Assembly: GCA_039915945.1 (NCBI GenBank)
Contig: JBDSMH010000094.1
Span: 1 to 64,000 of the forward strand
Length of the DNA stretch: 64,000 nucleotides
Direction: 5' to 3'
Source of the DNA: DATLFA01 sp039915945
GTDB taxonomy: Bacteria; Actinomycetota; Acidimicrobiia; Acidimicrobiales; WLNW01
The notes under the pieces were generated by a model. The model was given only the letters and a program-made list of their open reading frames with translations, made no database searches and was not told the origin of the DNA. Below, piece by piece: positions 33,815 to 41,970 of this stretch. The number at the start of each line of letters is the position of its first letter. The stretch's first letter is position 1. The translations under genes and the position numbers were made by a program.

Positions 33815-34885
33815 ATGACTGCATCCGACAACACCGACATCGCGATCGTCGCGGTCTCACAGACCCCGTCGTATCGCCGCTACAACGACAGCGAACCGCG
33901 CATGATCATGGACTGTGTCAACGACCTGTTGACACAGACCGGCCTCGATCGTCACGACATCGGCTTCACCATCGCCGGCAGTTGCGACTACCTGTCGGGC
34001 ATGCCGTTCGCCTTCGTGCAGAACATCGACGGCGTGGGCGCGTGGCCTCCTGTCTATGAGAGCCACGTCGAGATGGACGGTGCGTGGGCATTGTTCGAGG
34101 CGTGGATTCGCTTGCAACTGGGCGACATCGACATCGCACTCGTCAGCGGTTCGGGCAAGTCGTCGCCCGGCACACCGCGCCACGTGTTCCCGTTGCAGAC
34201 CGACCCTTACGTGATGGCGCCGCTCGGCCTCGACTACGTGTCGCTGGCCGGCATCCAGGCCCGCGCGCTCATCGAGGCGGGCAAGGCGACCGAACGCGAT
34301 TTCGCCGAGATCGTGGCCCGCAGCCGCGCTGCGGCGATGAGCAATCCCTACGCCCAGGTCAAGAACGGCGTGTCGGTCGACGATCTCCTGGCGAAGCCCT
34401 ACTACGCCGCGCCGCTGCGCTCGCATGATCTGCCGCCCATCTCCGATGGTGCCGCGGCGATGATCATCGCCCGCGGCGATCGCGCCCGTGAGCTCACCGA
34501 CAATCCGGTCTACATCCGCAACATCGATCATCGGATGGAATCTCACTACCCCGGCCTGCGCGATCTGACCACATCGGTGTCGACCAAGATGGCGGCAGCC
34601 AACACCGGCGTGGCCGACGGTCCCATCGACGTGGCCGAGTTGTCGGTCAACTACAGCCACGAAGAGATCATCCTGCGCGAGGCACTCGGTCTGCTCGGTC
34701 ACGACAATGTCAATCCATCGGGCGGGCCGTTGGCCGGTCATCCTGTGATGGCAACGGGCCTCATCCGCGTGATCGAAGTTGCGCAACGCATCAAGAACGG
34801 TGCCGCCAATCGGGGCGTTGCCCACGCGTCGAGCGGGGCCTGTCTTCAGCAAAACCTGGTCTGCGTCTTGGAAGGGAGCAACTGA
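33815..34885 (+). CDS. Thiolase-like lipid-transfer protein (no active-site Cys)
   Basis: This 356-aa thiolase-fold protein of the SCP-x/Ltp branch has SDGAAAMIIARGDR and the C-terminal GGPLAGHPVMATGLIRVIEV. The place where degradative thiolases carry the nucleophilic Cys reads HVEMDGAWALFEAW, with no Cys. This matches the Ltp type that works with DUF35 partners rather than a true thiolase. Its stop overlaps the start of the next thiolase-like gene (TGATG). Confidence 0.87.
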   Translation: MTASDNTDIAIVAVSQTPSYRRYNDSEPRMIMDCVNDLLTQTGLDRHDIGFTIAGSCDYLSGMPFAFVQNIDGVGAWPPVYESHVEMDGAWALFEAWIRLQLGDIDIALVSGSGKSSPGTPRHVFPLQTDPYVMAPLGLDYVSLAGIQARALIEAGKATERDFAEIVARSRAAAMSNPYAQVKNGVSVDDLLAKPYYAAPLRSHDLPPISDGAAAMIIARGDRARELTDNPVYIRNIDHRMESHYPGLRDLTTSVSTKMAAANTGVADGPIDVAELSVNYSHEEIILREALGLLGHDNVNPSGGPLAGHPVMATGLIRVIEVAQRIKNGAANRGVAHASSGACLQQNLVCVLEGSN

Positions 34886-36042
34886 TGGCTGTTCCTTGTG
34901 CAGTGATCGGCATCGGCCAAACGAAGTACAAGAGTCGCCGGCCCGATGTCTCGCTCGAGGGTCTGGTCCGCGAAGCGGCACTGCGGGCACTCGACGACGC
35001 AGAGTTGACGTTCAAGGACATCGACGCCATTGTGCTCGGCAAGGCACCCGACGCGCTCGAAGGCGTGATGATGCCCGAGCTGTCGCTGGGCGACGCCATC
35101 GGTGCCGTCGGTAAGCCGATCCACCGCGTGCACACCGCGGGCTCGGTGGGTGCGTCGACTGCCGTCTCGGGAGTGACCCTGGTGGAATCCGGGCGTTACG
35201 AACGGGTTCTGGTGGTCTGCTACGAGAAGCAATCCGAAGGCAATGCCACGTGGGCGCTCTCGGGTGGTCGCTCCGGCGGTCAAGGCGCGGGCGGCACGTT
35301 CGCTCCGTGGATCCGCAACTACATCCAGCGGTCCAAGGCACCTGAGCACATCGGTTGGATGGTGGCCGTCAAAGATCGCAAGAACGCGCTCAAGAATCCC
35401 TACGCGCATTTGCATCTGAAGGACATCTCGATAGAAAAGGTCAAAGAGTCCCCGATGCTGTGGGACCCGTTGCACTACCTCGAGTCGTGCCCGTCGTCGG
35501 ACGGCGCAGCCGCGGTCGTGCTCGGCGGCGAGGCCGCAGCCAAGAAGGCACCCCGTCCACCCGCATGGGTCATCGCGCACGCGAAGCGAACCGAGTTCGG
35601 GCAATTCCCCGGACGCGACACGGTCAAGCCGCAAGCAGGTGTCGATTGCGCTCGCGAGCTCTACAAGAAGGCCGGCATCACCAACCCGCTCAAGCAGGTC
35701 GACTGCGCCGAGCTGTACGTGCCGTTCTCGTGGTACGAGCCCATGTGGCTCGAAGGCCACCTCATCGTCGAAGAAGGCGAAGGGTGGAAGGTGACCGACC
35801 GCGGCGACACCGAGATCGGTGGGGCATTCCCCGTCAACATGTCGGGTGGCGTGCTGTCGTCCAATCCGATCGGCGCGTCGGGTCTCATCCGTTGTCTCGA
35901 GGCGGCCAATCAGGTGCGCGGCACGGCGGGCGACTACCAGGTCGACGGAGCCAAAGTGGCCATCGGCCATGCCTACGGTGGTGCGGCGCAGTATTTCGCG
36001 ATGTGGATCGTCAGCTCCGACCTGCAGCCGACATTCAAGTAA
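34885..36042 (+). CDS. Thiolase family protein, Ltp2-like (no active-site Cys)
   Basis: This 385-aa thiolase-fold protein has an N-terminal segment, IHRVHTAGSVGASTAVSGVT, with no Cys in the nucleophile position; SSDGAAAVVLGGEAAAK and the C-terminal GGVLSSNPIGASGLIRCLEA plus AIGHAYGGAAQYFAMW follow. With the preceding paralogue and the tandem DUF35 protein it probably forms an acyl-CoA-processing complex (retro-aldol or thiolytic cleavage of a steroid or branched side chain). The 3' end is part of a 15-bp tandem repeat. Confidence 0.9.
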   Translation: MAVPCAVIGIGQTKYKSRRPDVSLEGLVREAALRALDDAELTFKDIDAIVLGKAPDALEGVMMPELSLGDAIGAVGKPIHRVHTAGSVGASTAVSGVTLVESGRYERVLVVCYEKQSEGNATWALSGGRSGGQGAGGTFAPWIRNYIQRSKAPEHIGWMVAVKDRKNALKNPYAHLHLKDISIEKVKESPMLWDPLHYLESCPSSDGAAAVVLGGEAAAKKAPRPPAWVIAHAKRTEFGQFPGRDTVKPQAGVDCARELYKKAGITNPLKQVDCAELYVPFSWYEPMWLEGHLIVEEGEGWKVTDRGDTEIGGAFPVNMSGGVLSSNPIGASGLIRCLEAANQVRGTAGDYQVDGAKVAIGHAYGGAAQYFAMWIVSSDLQPTFK

Positions 36043-36072
36043 CCGGCGTTCAACCAACCGGCATTCAACCAA
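36028..36072. repeat. 15-bp tandem repeat spanning the thiolase stop codon
   Basis: Three 15-base units (36028, 36043, 36058): the first is the end of the thiolase gene including its TAA; the next two read CCGGCGTTCAACCAA and CCGGCATTCAACCAA. Another stop-straddling repeat. Confidence 0.85.
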
Positions 36073-36090
36073 CCGACGACAGCAGGGTGC

Positions 36091-36996
36091 ATGCACATGG
36101 GTAGTTGTGACGGTCGCGTGGTCATCATCACCGGCGCCGGCCGCGGGCTCGGGCGCGCGCATGCACTCGCGTTCGCCGCCGAGGGCGCGCGCGTCGTCGT
36201 CAACGATCTCGGCGTCGAGCGCGACGGCACCGCAGCCGGCTCCGCGCCCGCACAAGAGGTCGTCGCAGAGATCAAGGCGCAAGGCGGAGACGCCATTGCC
36301 AACGGGGCCGACGTCGCCGACTGGGATCAAGTCGGTGCCATGGTGCGCCAGGCGATCGATACGTTCGGACGCCTCGACACCGTCGTGTGCAACGCAGGTT
36401 TCCTGCGCGATCGCATGCTCGCGAACATGTCGGTCGACGAATGGGACGCCATCATGCGCGTACACCTTCGCGGTCACTTCGTGCCCGCTCGTCACGCCAT
36501 CGCGCACTGGCGCGATCTCGCCAAGGCGGGCGAAAAAGTCGAGGGCCGCATCGTCAACACCAGTTCGGGTGCGGGGCTCATGGGTTCGATCGGACAGGGC
36601 AACTACGTCGCGGCCAAGGCCGGCATCGCCGCGCTGACGCTGCAAGAGGCCGCCGAATGGGGCCGCTACGGAGTGCTTGCCAACGCCATCGCTCCCGATG
36701 CGCGTACACGGATGACCGAGGGCGTGTTCGCCGACATGGCCGAGCCCGCGGCTGACGAATTCGACATCAAAGATCCGGCGAACGCGTCGCCACTCGTCGT
36801 ATGGCTCGGGTCGCCACAATGCGATGTCAGCGGCCGCGTGTTCGAGATCGTCGGTGGCCGCATCAACGTGTGCGACGGATGGCAACACGGCCACGTCGTC
36901 GACATCGGTCGGCGCTATGACGTGGCAGAGGTCGGGCGGGCGGTGCACGAGTCGATCGCCAAGACGCTGTCGCCGGCACCCGTCTACGGCGCGTAA
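36091..36996 (+). CDS. SDR oxidoreductase (17beta-HSD4/hydroxyacyl-CoA dehydrogenase-like)
   Basis: This 301-aa SDR has TGAGRGLGRAHA, catalytic NTSSGAGLMGS and YVAAK. Its long N-terminal loop after NDLGVERDGTAAGSAPAQEV is typical of the 17beta-HSD4-like (R)-3-hydroxyacyl-CoA dehydrogenase group of steroid and fatty-acid degradation. It probably performs the hydroxyacyl oxidation step in the same pathway as the flanking thiolases and acyl-CoA dehydrogenases. A second ATG lies two codons downstream of 36091. Confidence 0.9.
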   Translation: MHMGSCDGRVVIITGAGRGLGRAHALAFAAEGARVVVNDLGVERDGTAAGSAPAQEVVAEIKAQGGDAIANGADVADWDQVGAMVRQAIDTFGRLDTVVCNAGFLRDRMLANMSVDEWDAIMRVHLRGHFVPARHAIAHWRDLAKAGEKVEGRIVNTSSGAGLMGSIGQGNYVAAKAGIAALTLQEAAEWGRYGVLANAIAPDARTRMTEGVFADMAEPAADEFDIKDPANASPLVVWLGSPQCDVSGRVFEIVGGRINVCDGWQHGHVVDIGRRYDVAEVGRAVHESIAKTLSPAPVYGA

Positions 36997-37028
36997 GCGC
37001 AAACGGCGTAGCCCGAGGGGGACAAGCG

Positions 37029-38255
37029 ATGGATTTCGACGACTCACCAGAAGAGCAGGCCTATCGGGCCGAGGTGCGATCGTTCCTCGACGCGAACGCG
37101 GCGCCGAAGACCGATTCCAGCCTCGCCGACTCGTACTACGCCAAGGCGCCGGGGGCCGGTGAAGAGTCACAGCACGTGAAGCTGTGCAAGCAGTGGCAGC
37201 ATCTGCTGTACGACAACGGCTGGGCCGGCATCGCGTGGCCCAAGGCGTATGGCGGACGCGGTGAGACAGCGCGCCACCAAGGCATCTTCAACCAAGAGCA
37301 AGCGCGCTACGACGTGCACGCCGGCATCTTCTCGGTGGGCATCGGCATGACGGGCCCGACGCTCATCGCGCACGGCACCGAGGAGCAAAAGCAGCGCTAT
37401 CTCCGTCCGATGTTGGCGGGCGACGACGTGTGGTGCCAGCTCTTCTCCGAGCCGGGTGCCGGATCAGATCTCGGTGGGTTGCGCACGACCGCGGTGCGCG
37501 ACGGCGATGAATGGGTCGTCAACGGTCAAAAGGTGTGGAACTCCGGTGCGCAATACAGCGATTGGGGCATCTTGCTGACGCGCAGCGATCCCGATGTGCC
37601 AAAGCACCGCGGCATCACCTACTTCGTGGTCGACATGGGCAGCGCGGGTGTCGACGTGCGGCCGTTGCGACAGATCACGGGAGCGGCGCACTTCAACGAG
37701 GTATTCCTCACCGACGTGCGCATTCCGCACGACAACATCATCGGCCAAGTCAATGCCGGGTGGGGTCCGATGATGACCACGCTCGCCAACGAGCGAACGC
37801 TCATCGGGTCATCACAATCGATGGTCACTTTCGACGACATCGTGGCGTTCGCTCGCAATCAAGGCGTCGCTGGTGACCCGACGATCCGCCAAGAGCTGAT
37901 TCGGCAACTCTCCTACGCCGAGACGATCAAGTACCTGGGCTACCGCACGCAGACGGCCGCGTCGCGAGGCAAGATGCCCGGCCCGGAAAGCTCGGTCATC
38001 AAGCTCGCGGCGTCGCGCCGGCTCGAGCATCAGGGCAACCTCGTGATGAGCATTGCCGGCGCCTCGGGCATGTTGTGGGAAAAGAGTGCCCACCTCGGCG
38101 GCTTCTGGCAGAACCAGTTCCTCGGTCAGTGGATGTCGCGCATCGGTGGCGGCACCGATCAGATCCAGCGCAACACGATCGGCGAGAAGGTGCTGCAGCT
38201 TCCGCCCGAGCCGAGGGTCGACAAGGGCATCCCGTTCAAGGACGTCCCCAAATAG
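37029..38255 (+). CDS. Acyl-CoA dehydrogenase
   Basis: This 408-aa acyl-CoA dehydrogenase starts MDFDDSPEEQAYRAEVRSFL, with GWAGIAWPKAYGGRGETARH, WCQLFSEPGAGSDLGGLRTT and the C-terminal IGGGTDQIQRNTIGEKVLQL. It is a close paralogue of the next gene (38328), sharing the same blocks in the same order, so the two probably arose by tandem duplication. The 3' end includes a 17-bp repeat. Substrate probably a medium/long or side-chain acyl-CoA. Confidence 0.93.
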   Translation: MDFDDSPEEQAYRAEVRSFLDANAAPKTDSSLADSYYAKAPGAGEESQHVKLCKQWQHLLYDNGWAGIAWPKAYGGRGETARHQGIFNQEQARYDVHAGIFSVGIGMTGPTLIAHGTEEQKQRYLRPMLAGDDVWCQLFSEPGAGSDLGGLRTTAVRDGDEWVVNGQKVWNSGAQYSDWGILLTRSDPDVPKHRGITYFVVDMGSAGVDVRPLRQITGAAHFNEVFLTDVRIPHDNIIGQVNAGWGPMMTTLANERTLIGSSQSMVTFDDIVAFARNQGVAGDPTIRQELIRQLSYAETIKYLGYRTQTAASRGKMPGPESSVIKLAASRRLEHQGNLVMSIAGASGMLWEKSAHLGGFWQNQFLGQWMSRIGGGTDQIQRNTIGEKVLQLPPEPRVDKGIPFKDVPK

Positions 38256-38280
38256 CACGGGGTTCCAAAAGCACGGAGTT
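38248..38280. repeat. 17/16-bp tandem repeat spanning an acyl-CoA dehydrogenase stop codon
   Basis: CCAAATAGCACGGGGTT (38248-38264) contains the TAG stop, followed by CCAAAAGCACGGAGTT (38265-38280), a near copy with one missing base and one substitution. Confidence 0.75.
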
Positions 38281-38327
38281 CAGGCGCCGTTGGCACGGTT
38301 CGCCGACCTGGTCGTAGCTTGCTGTGC

Positions 38328-39551
38328 ATGGACTTCGATGAGACTCCGGACGAGGCAGCGTTTCGCGCCGAGGTGAAGGCATTCCTGGGTGAGCAAGTGC
38401 CGGCGTTGCGGTCGAATGAACGAGACCAGAACTCGATCTTCATCACCGATCACGACAAAGAACAGGCGCACGTGCAACGTTGTCGCGATTGGCAACGCGT
38501 CAAGTTCGACAACGGTTGGGCGGGCATCACGTGGCCAAAGACGTACGGCGGTCGCGGCGGCACGTCCATCCAAGACGGCATCTTCAAGCAGGAAGAAGCC
38601 AAGGTGATCGCGGCGTCCGGTGTCTTCGCCGTCGGCATCGGCATGGCGGGCCCGATGCTGATCGCCCACGGTACGGACGAGCAGAAAGAGCGTTACCTGC
38701 GTCCGATGTTGCAGGGCGAAGAAGTGTGGTGCCAGCTCTTCTCCGAACCGGGGGCCGGCTCTGACCTGGGCGGGTTGCGCACGACTGCCGTGCGTGACGG
38801 CGACGAATGGATCGTCACCGGTCAAAAGGTCTGGACATCGGGTGCGCACTACAGCGACTGGGCGATCTTGTTGACGCGCACAGACCCCGCGGCCCCGAAG
38901 CATCGGGGCATCACCTATTTCCTCGTCGACATGCGCACGAGTGGCATCGACGTGCGGCCGCTACGGCAGATCACCGGTGCCGCGCACTTCAACGAGGTGT
39001 TCCTCTCCGACGTGCGCATCCCGCACGAGAACATCGTGGGCGAGATCAATGCCGGGTGGGGTCCGATGATGACCACCCTGTCGAACGAACGCACGCTCAT
39101 CGGCGGCGGCCAGGGCCGCACCGGCATCGAAGACTTGATCTCGCTCGCGCGCGACACCGACACCGACGGCGACGCCGTCATCCGTCAAGAGTTGGCCAAG
39201 GCGTACACCCGCCTGCAGATCCAGACCTTTCTCGGTTACCGCGTGCGCACCGCCGCGGTGCGGGGCGAACAACCGGGCCCCGAAAGCTCGGTGATGAAGC
39301 TCGCCGTGTCGCTGCACCTCCACGAGATCGGCAATCTGGTCATGGCGATGCAAAACGCCGCGGGAATGTTGTCCGGTGAGAGTGCAATTGACGACGGGCG
39401 CTGGCAAATGGAATTCCTCGGCCAGTTCGGAGCGCGCATCGGTGGTGGTACCGACCAGATTCAACGCAACACCATCGGCGAGAAAGTTCTGCGCCTGCCT
39501 CCCGAACCGCGTGTCGACAAGGGAATACCATTCCGCGACATACCAGGCTGA
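38328..39551 (+). CDS. Acyl-CoA dehydrogenase (tandem paralogue)
   Basis: This 407-aa protein starts MDFDETPDEAAFRAEVKAFL; GWAGITWPKTYGGRGGTSIQ, WCQLFSEPGAGSDLGGLRTT and the C-terminal ARIGGGTDQIQRNTIGEKVL match the 37029 protein almost block for block. The ATG at 38328 starts the match; two in-frame codons before it (TTG CTG) are not needed. Probably the same operon as the DUF35-thiolase cluster. Confidence 0.93.
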   Translation: MDFDETPDEAAFRAEVKAFLGEQVPALRSNERDQNSIFITDHDKEQAHVQRCRDWQRVKFDNGWAGITWPKTYGGRGGTSIQDGIFKQEEAKVIAASGVFAVGIGMAGPMLIAHGTDEQKERYLRPMLQGEEVWCQLFSEPGAGSDLGGLRTTAVRDGDEWIVTGQKVWTSGAHYSDWAILLTRTDPAAPKHRGITYFLVDMRTSGIDVRPLRQITGAAHFNEVFLSDVRIPHENIVGEINAGWGPMMTTLSNERTLIGGGQGRTGIEDLISLARDTDTDGDAVIRQELAKAYTRLQIQTFLGYRVRTAAVRGEQPGPESSVMKLAVSLHLHEIGNLVMAMQNAAGMLSGESAIDDGRWQMEFLGQFGARIGGGTDQIQRNTIGEKVLRLPPEPRVDKGIPFRDIPG

Positions 39552-39580
39552 ATTCATTGACGGAATACAGGGGGTATCTC

Positions 39581-40372
39581 ATGCGTGACGTGAAGATTCT
39601 CGTCGCCGAGTTGTTCGGAACGATGATCCTGATACTCGGAGGGCCGGGTAGCGCGATACTCGCCGGCGACCGCATACACATGGCCGGCGTGGCGTTCTCA
39701 TTCGGCCTGTCGCTTCTCATCGCGGAGTACACGATCGGCGCGATCTCGGGTTGCCACATCAATCCCGCGGTGACACTGGCGATGTGGATCACGAAGAAGG
39801 TTCCTACGCGTAGCGTTCCGGCGTACATCGTCGGCCAGATCGTCGGTGCGTTCGCAGGTGCCGCAGTGATCTTCTCGATTGCGAACGGCGTCGACGGCTT
39901 CAGTGCGAAGGACAACTTCGCGGCGAACCAATGGGGCGCCAAGAACGGCTTCTATCCGGTGGGCTCGATGATCATCGTCGAGATCGTCTTCACCGCACTT
40001 TTGGTGTTCGTGGTGTTGTCGACGACGACGAAGAAGTTCACCGCCGTACAAGGAGGCGTCGTTGTCGGCCTCACGCTGACGTTGATCCACTTGATCACGA
40101 TCCCGGTAGACAACACATCGGTGAACCCCGTGCGCAGCCTTGCGACGGCGTTGTTCCAGCGGGGCGACGCCCTCGAACAGATCTGGGCGTTCATCTTGTT
40201 CCCACTCGTCGGCGGTGTCGTCGGCGTGTTGGTGTGGCTCGCGGTCGACGATGCTCGGCTCGAGGACACGTTGCTCGAGAGCGATGCACTCGTCAGCGCG
40301 CGCGATCAGATGACGAAGGTCGCCGATTCGGTCGAAGGCGCCCTCGATAACGTCGGCGACAAGCTCGACTGA
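39581..40372 (+). CDS. Aquaporin (MIP family), AqpZ-like with NPV second motif
   Basis: This 263-aa channel protein has the first NPA (GCHINPAVTLAMW, Asn61) intact. The second half matches AqpZ in IHLITIPVDNTSVNPVRSL, but NPA is NPV (Asn182-Pro-Val) with the selectivity-filter Arg185 and the preceding His and Thr kept. Predicted water-selective rather than glycerol-type. The C-terminus has a 35-residue charged helical tail. The ATG at 39581 follows an AGGGGG ribosome site; a TTG 8 codons earlier also lies in frame. Confidence 0.92.
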   Translation: MRDVKILVAELFGTMILILGGPGSAILAGDRIHMAGVAFSFGLSLLIAEYTIGAISGCHINPAVTLAMWITKKVPTRSVPAYIVGQIVGAFAGAAVIFSIANGVDGFSAKDNFAANQWGAKNGFYPVGSMIIVEIVFTALLVFVVLSTTTKKFTAVQGGVVVGLTLTLIHLITIPVDNTSVNPVRSLATALFQRGDALEQIWAFILFPLVGGVVGVLVWLAVDDARLEDTLLESDALVSARDQMTKVADSVEGALDNVGDKLD

Positions 40373-40377
40373 CGCGG

Positions 40378-41037
40378 TTACCAGTTGTCCCAGTGCAGCA
40401 CACGGTCGAGGGGTTCACGCGTCGCTTGCTTGAAGTTGGTGCCCACGGTGTAGCCGAACGGGATGAGCGCGACTTGCGATACCGATGGATAGGGGATGCT
40501 CAGCAATTCAGCGATTTCGCCTTCGAGTGCGAGGTGCACGGTCGTCCACACGGTGCCGATGCCTCGGTTGCGCGCGGCCAACATGAAGCTCCACGCGGCT
40601 TGGATGACCGAACCGGCGAGGCTGAACAAGGGAGCGCCCGAGAGCTCGGCAAAGTTGCCTTCGACGCACGGGATGAGCATGCCCGGCACACGATCGATGA
40701 TCTCACCGAGATAGCCCGCGGAGTCCATAACCCGCGCCGTTTGCGCTTCGTAGTACGACGAGTTGGTCGGTTCGATGCGCCCGAGCACGTTCACTTGTTG
40801 TTTGGCGATCGCCATGGCGCGTCGGTAGATCTCGCCGAGCTTGGCGATCGTCGCGGGATCGGTGACGACGACGAAGTGCCAGACCTGTCGGTTGGAACCG
40901 GTCGGAGCCTGCAACGCGATCTCGAGGCAATTGCGGATGTCGTTGGGATCGACGGGACGACCGAGATCGAGCCGCTTGCGCACCGCCCGCGTGGTCGTCA
41001 GCACTTCGTCGGCCGAAAGGTTGAGTTGCATGGTCAT
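40378..41037 (-). CDS. Nitroreductase family protein
   Basis: This 219-aa FMN-dependent nitroreductase-fold protein opens the flavin-binding region with RAVRKRLDLGRPVDPNDIRN and ALQAPTGSNRQVWHFVVVTD, the usual R-R...P(S/T)(G/N)xNxQxW signature; the second FMN segment is NRGIGTVWTTVHL. It possibly reduces nitro, quinone or enal groups, or acts on F420/FMN-linked substrates. Its ATG overlaps the stop of the upstream GntR gene, so the regulator probably controls it. Confidence 0.9.
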   Translation of the reverse strand: MTMQLNLSADEVLTTTRAVRKRLDLGRPVDPNDIRNCLEIALQAPTGSNRQVWHFVVVTDPATIAKLGEIYRRAMAIAKQQVNVLGRIEPTNSSYYEAQTARVMDSAGYLGEIIDRVPGMLIPCVEGNFAELSGAPLFSLAGSVIQAAWSFMLAARNRGIGTVWTTVHLALEGEIAELLSIPYPSVSQVALIPFGYTVGTNFKQATREPLDRVLHWDNW

Positions 41038-41516
41038 GTCTCCCGATGCTCTAGGTCGTCGAGTGCGCGCTGCGCGGCGTCGATTGCTGCCGCCTTTCTA
41101 ATACCGAGTTGACGTACCGCGAGAGCGAACGTGTTCGCCGCAGCGGCGAGTCGCGTTGCGCGTTCGATGATCGGCTCGGAACCGGGTGGTTCGTCGACGA
41201 CGACCGTGCCATGACGGCCGCGACCGGTGACGAGTTCGTCGACCGCCAGTTCGCGATATGCGCGCGCGACGGTGCCGGGGGAGACCGACAGCACCGACGC
41301 CATGTCGCGCACCGTCGGCAATCGGGTCGCCGGTTCGAGCAGGCCTGCGGTGATCATCACTGCGAGTTGCGCCCGCAGTTGTTCGTACGGGGGGATGTGG
41401 CTGGCGAGGTCGAGTCGGATGATCATCCGGCGCGACCGGCCCCGGGAGTCCACGAACGCGACCACGGCCGGGCCGGTGGGGTCGGAAGGTGTCGTCATTC
41501 TGAACATATTGTTCAT
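41034..41516 (-). CDS. GntR-family transcriptional regulator (YtrA-like)
   Basis: This protein of up to 160 aa has the winged helix-turn-helix IPPYEQLRAQLAVMITAGLL, LPTVRDMASVLSVSPGTVAR, AYRELAVDELV, as in the YtrA subfamily, which has only a short C-terminal helical region. Starts at 41516, 41507 or 41498 are possible. A TACAAT -10-like box overlaps the first ATG, so a leaderless start at 41507 or 41498 is plausible. Two inverted repeats sit at its start. It is cotranscribed with the nitroreductase. Confidence 0.9.
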   Translation of the reverse strand: MNNMFRMTTPSDPTGPAVVAFVDSRGRSRRMIIRLDLASHIPPYEQLRAQLAVMITAGLLEPATRLPTVRDMASVLSVSPGTVARAYRELAVDELVTGRGRHGTVVVDEPPGSEPIIERATRLAAAANTFALAVRQLGIRKAAAIDAAQRALDDLEHRET

Positions 41517-41529
41517 TGTAACGGTACAA
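41502..41529. promoter_or_regulatory. Two inverted repeats at the GntR gene start (putative operators)
   Basis: TTGTA-ACGG-TACAA (41516-41529) and GAACA-TAT-TGTTC (41502-41514) are adjacent perfect dyads. The first overlaps a TACAAT -10 box on the minus strand. This fits autoregulation by the GntR protein. The gap to the P-II gene (41530-41630) contains no other clear signal except its AGGAG ribosome site. Confidence 0.55.
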
Positions 41530-41630
41530 AGTACAACAGTGCGGCCTAAATCCCCAGTTCGTGCTCATTCAATCGACTCGATGATATGGTCTGTATCACA
41601 ACAATGAAGTCAGACACAGGAGATAAGAAC

Positions 41631-41969
41631 ATGAAGCTCATCACCGCAGTGATCAAGCCGTTCAAGCTGGACGACGTCAAAGACGCGCTGGCCGCGGTCG
41701 GCGTGACCGGCATGACCGTGTCCGAGGTACAGGGTTTTGGCCGTCAAGGCGGCCACAGCGAGACCTACCGCGGCACCGAGTACAAGGTGCTCTTCACGCC
41801 CAAAAGCAAGATCGAAGTGGTCGTCAATGACGACATCGTCGACGCTGCCATCACCGCCATCGAGACCGGTGCCCGCACCGACAAAATCGGCGACGGCAAG
41901 GTGTGGGTCACGCCGGTCGACACCATCGCTCGCATCCGCACGGGCGAGCGCGGCGCCGACGCCGTCTGA
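41631..41969 (+). CDS. P-II family nitrogen regulatory protein
   Basis: This 112-aa P-II signal protein binds ATP/ADP and 2-oxoglutarate and controls nitrogen targets. MKLITAVIKPFKLDDVKDAL and the T-loop GHSETYRGTEYKV with Tyr51 (the uridylylation/adenylylation site) are intact, as is the B-loop IGDGKVWVTPVDTIARIRTG. No amtB, glnD or glnA is in the window, unusual for a glnK but common for glnB, so the paralogue type is not assigned. The ATG is preceded by AGGAGA. Confidence 0.95.
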   Translation: MKLITAVIKPFKLDDVKDALAAVGVTGMTVSEVQGFGRQGGHSETYRGTEYKVLFTPKSKIEVVVNDDIVDAAITAIETGARTDKIGDGKVWVTPVDTIARIRTGERGADAV

Positions 41970-41970
41970 T

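Noticed and set aside
34846..37170. 774-codon minus-strand open frame over the thiolase and SDR genes
   Set aside because: Antisense to clear genes with family motifs and rich in Arg/His/Asp; no recognisable protein.
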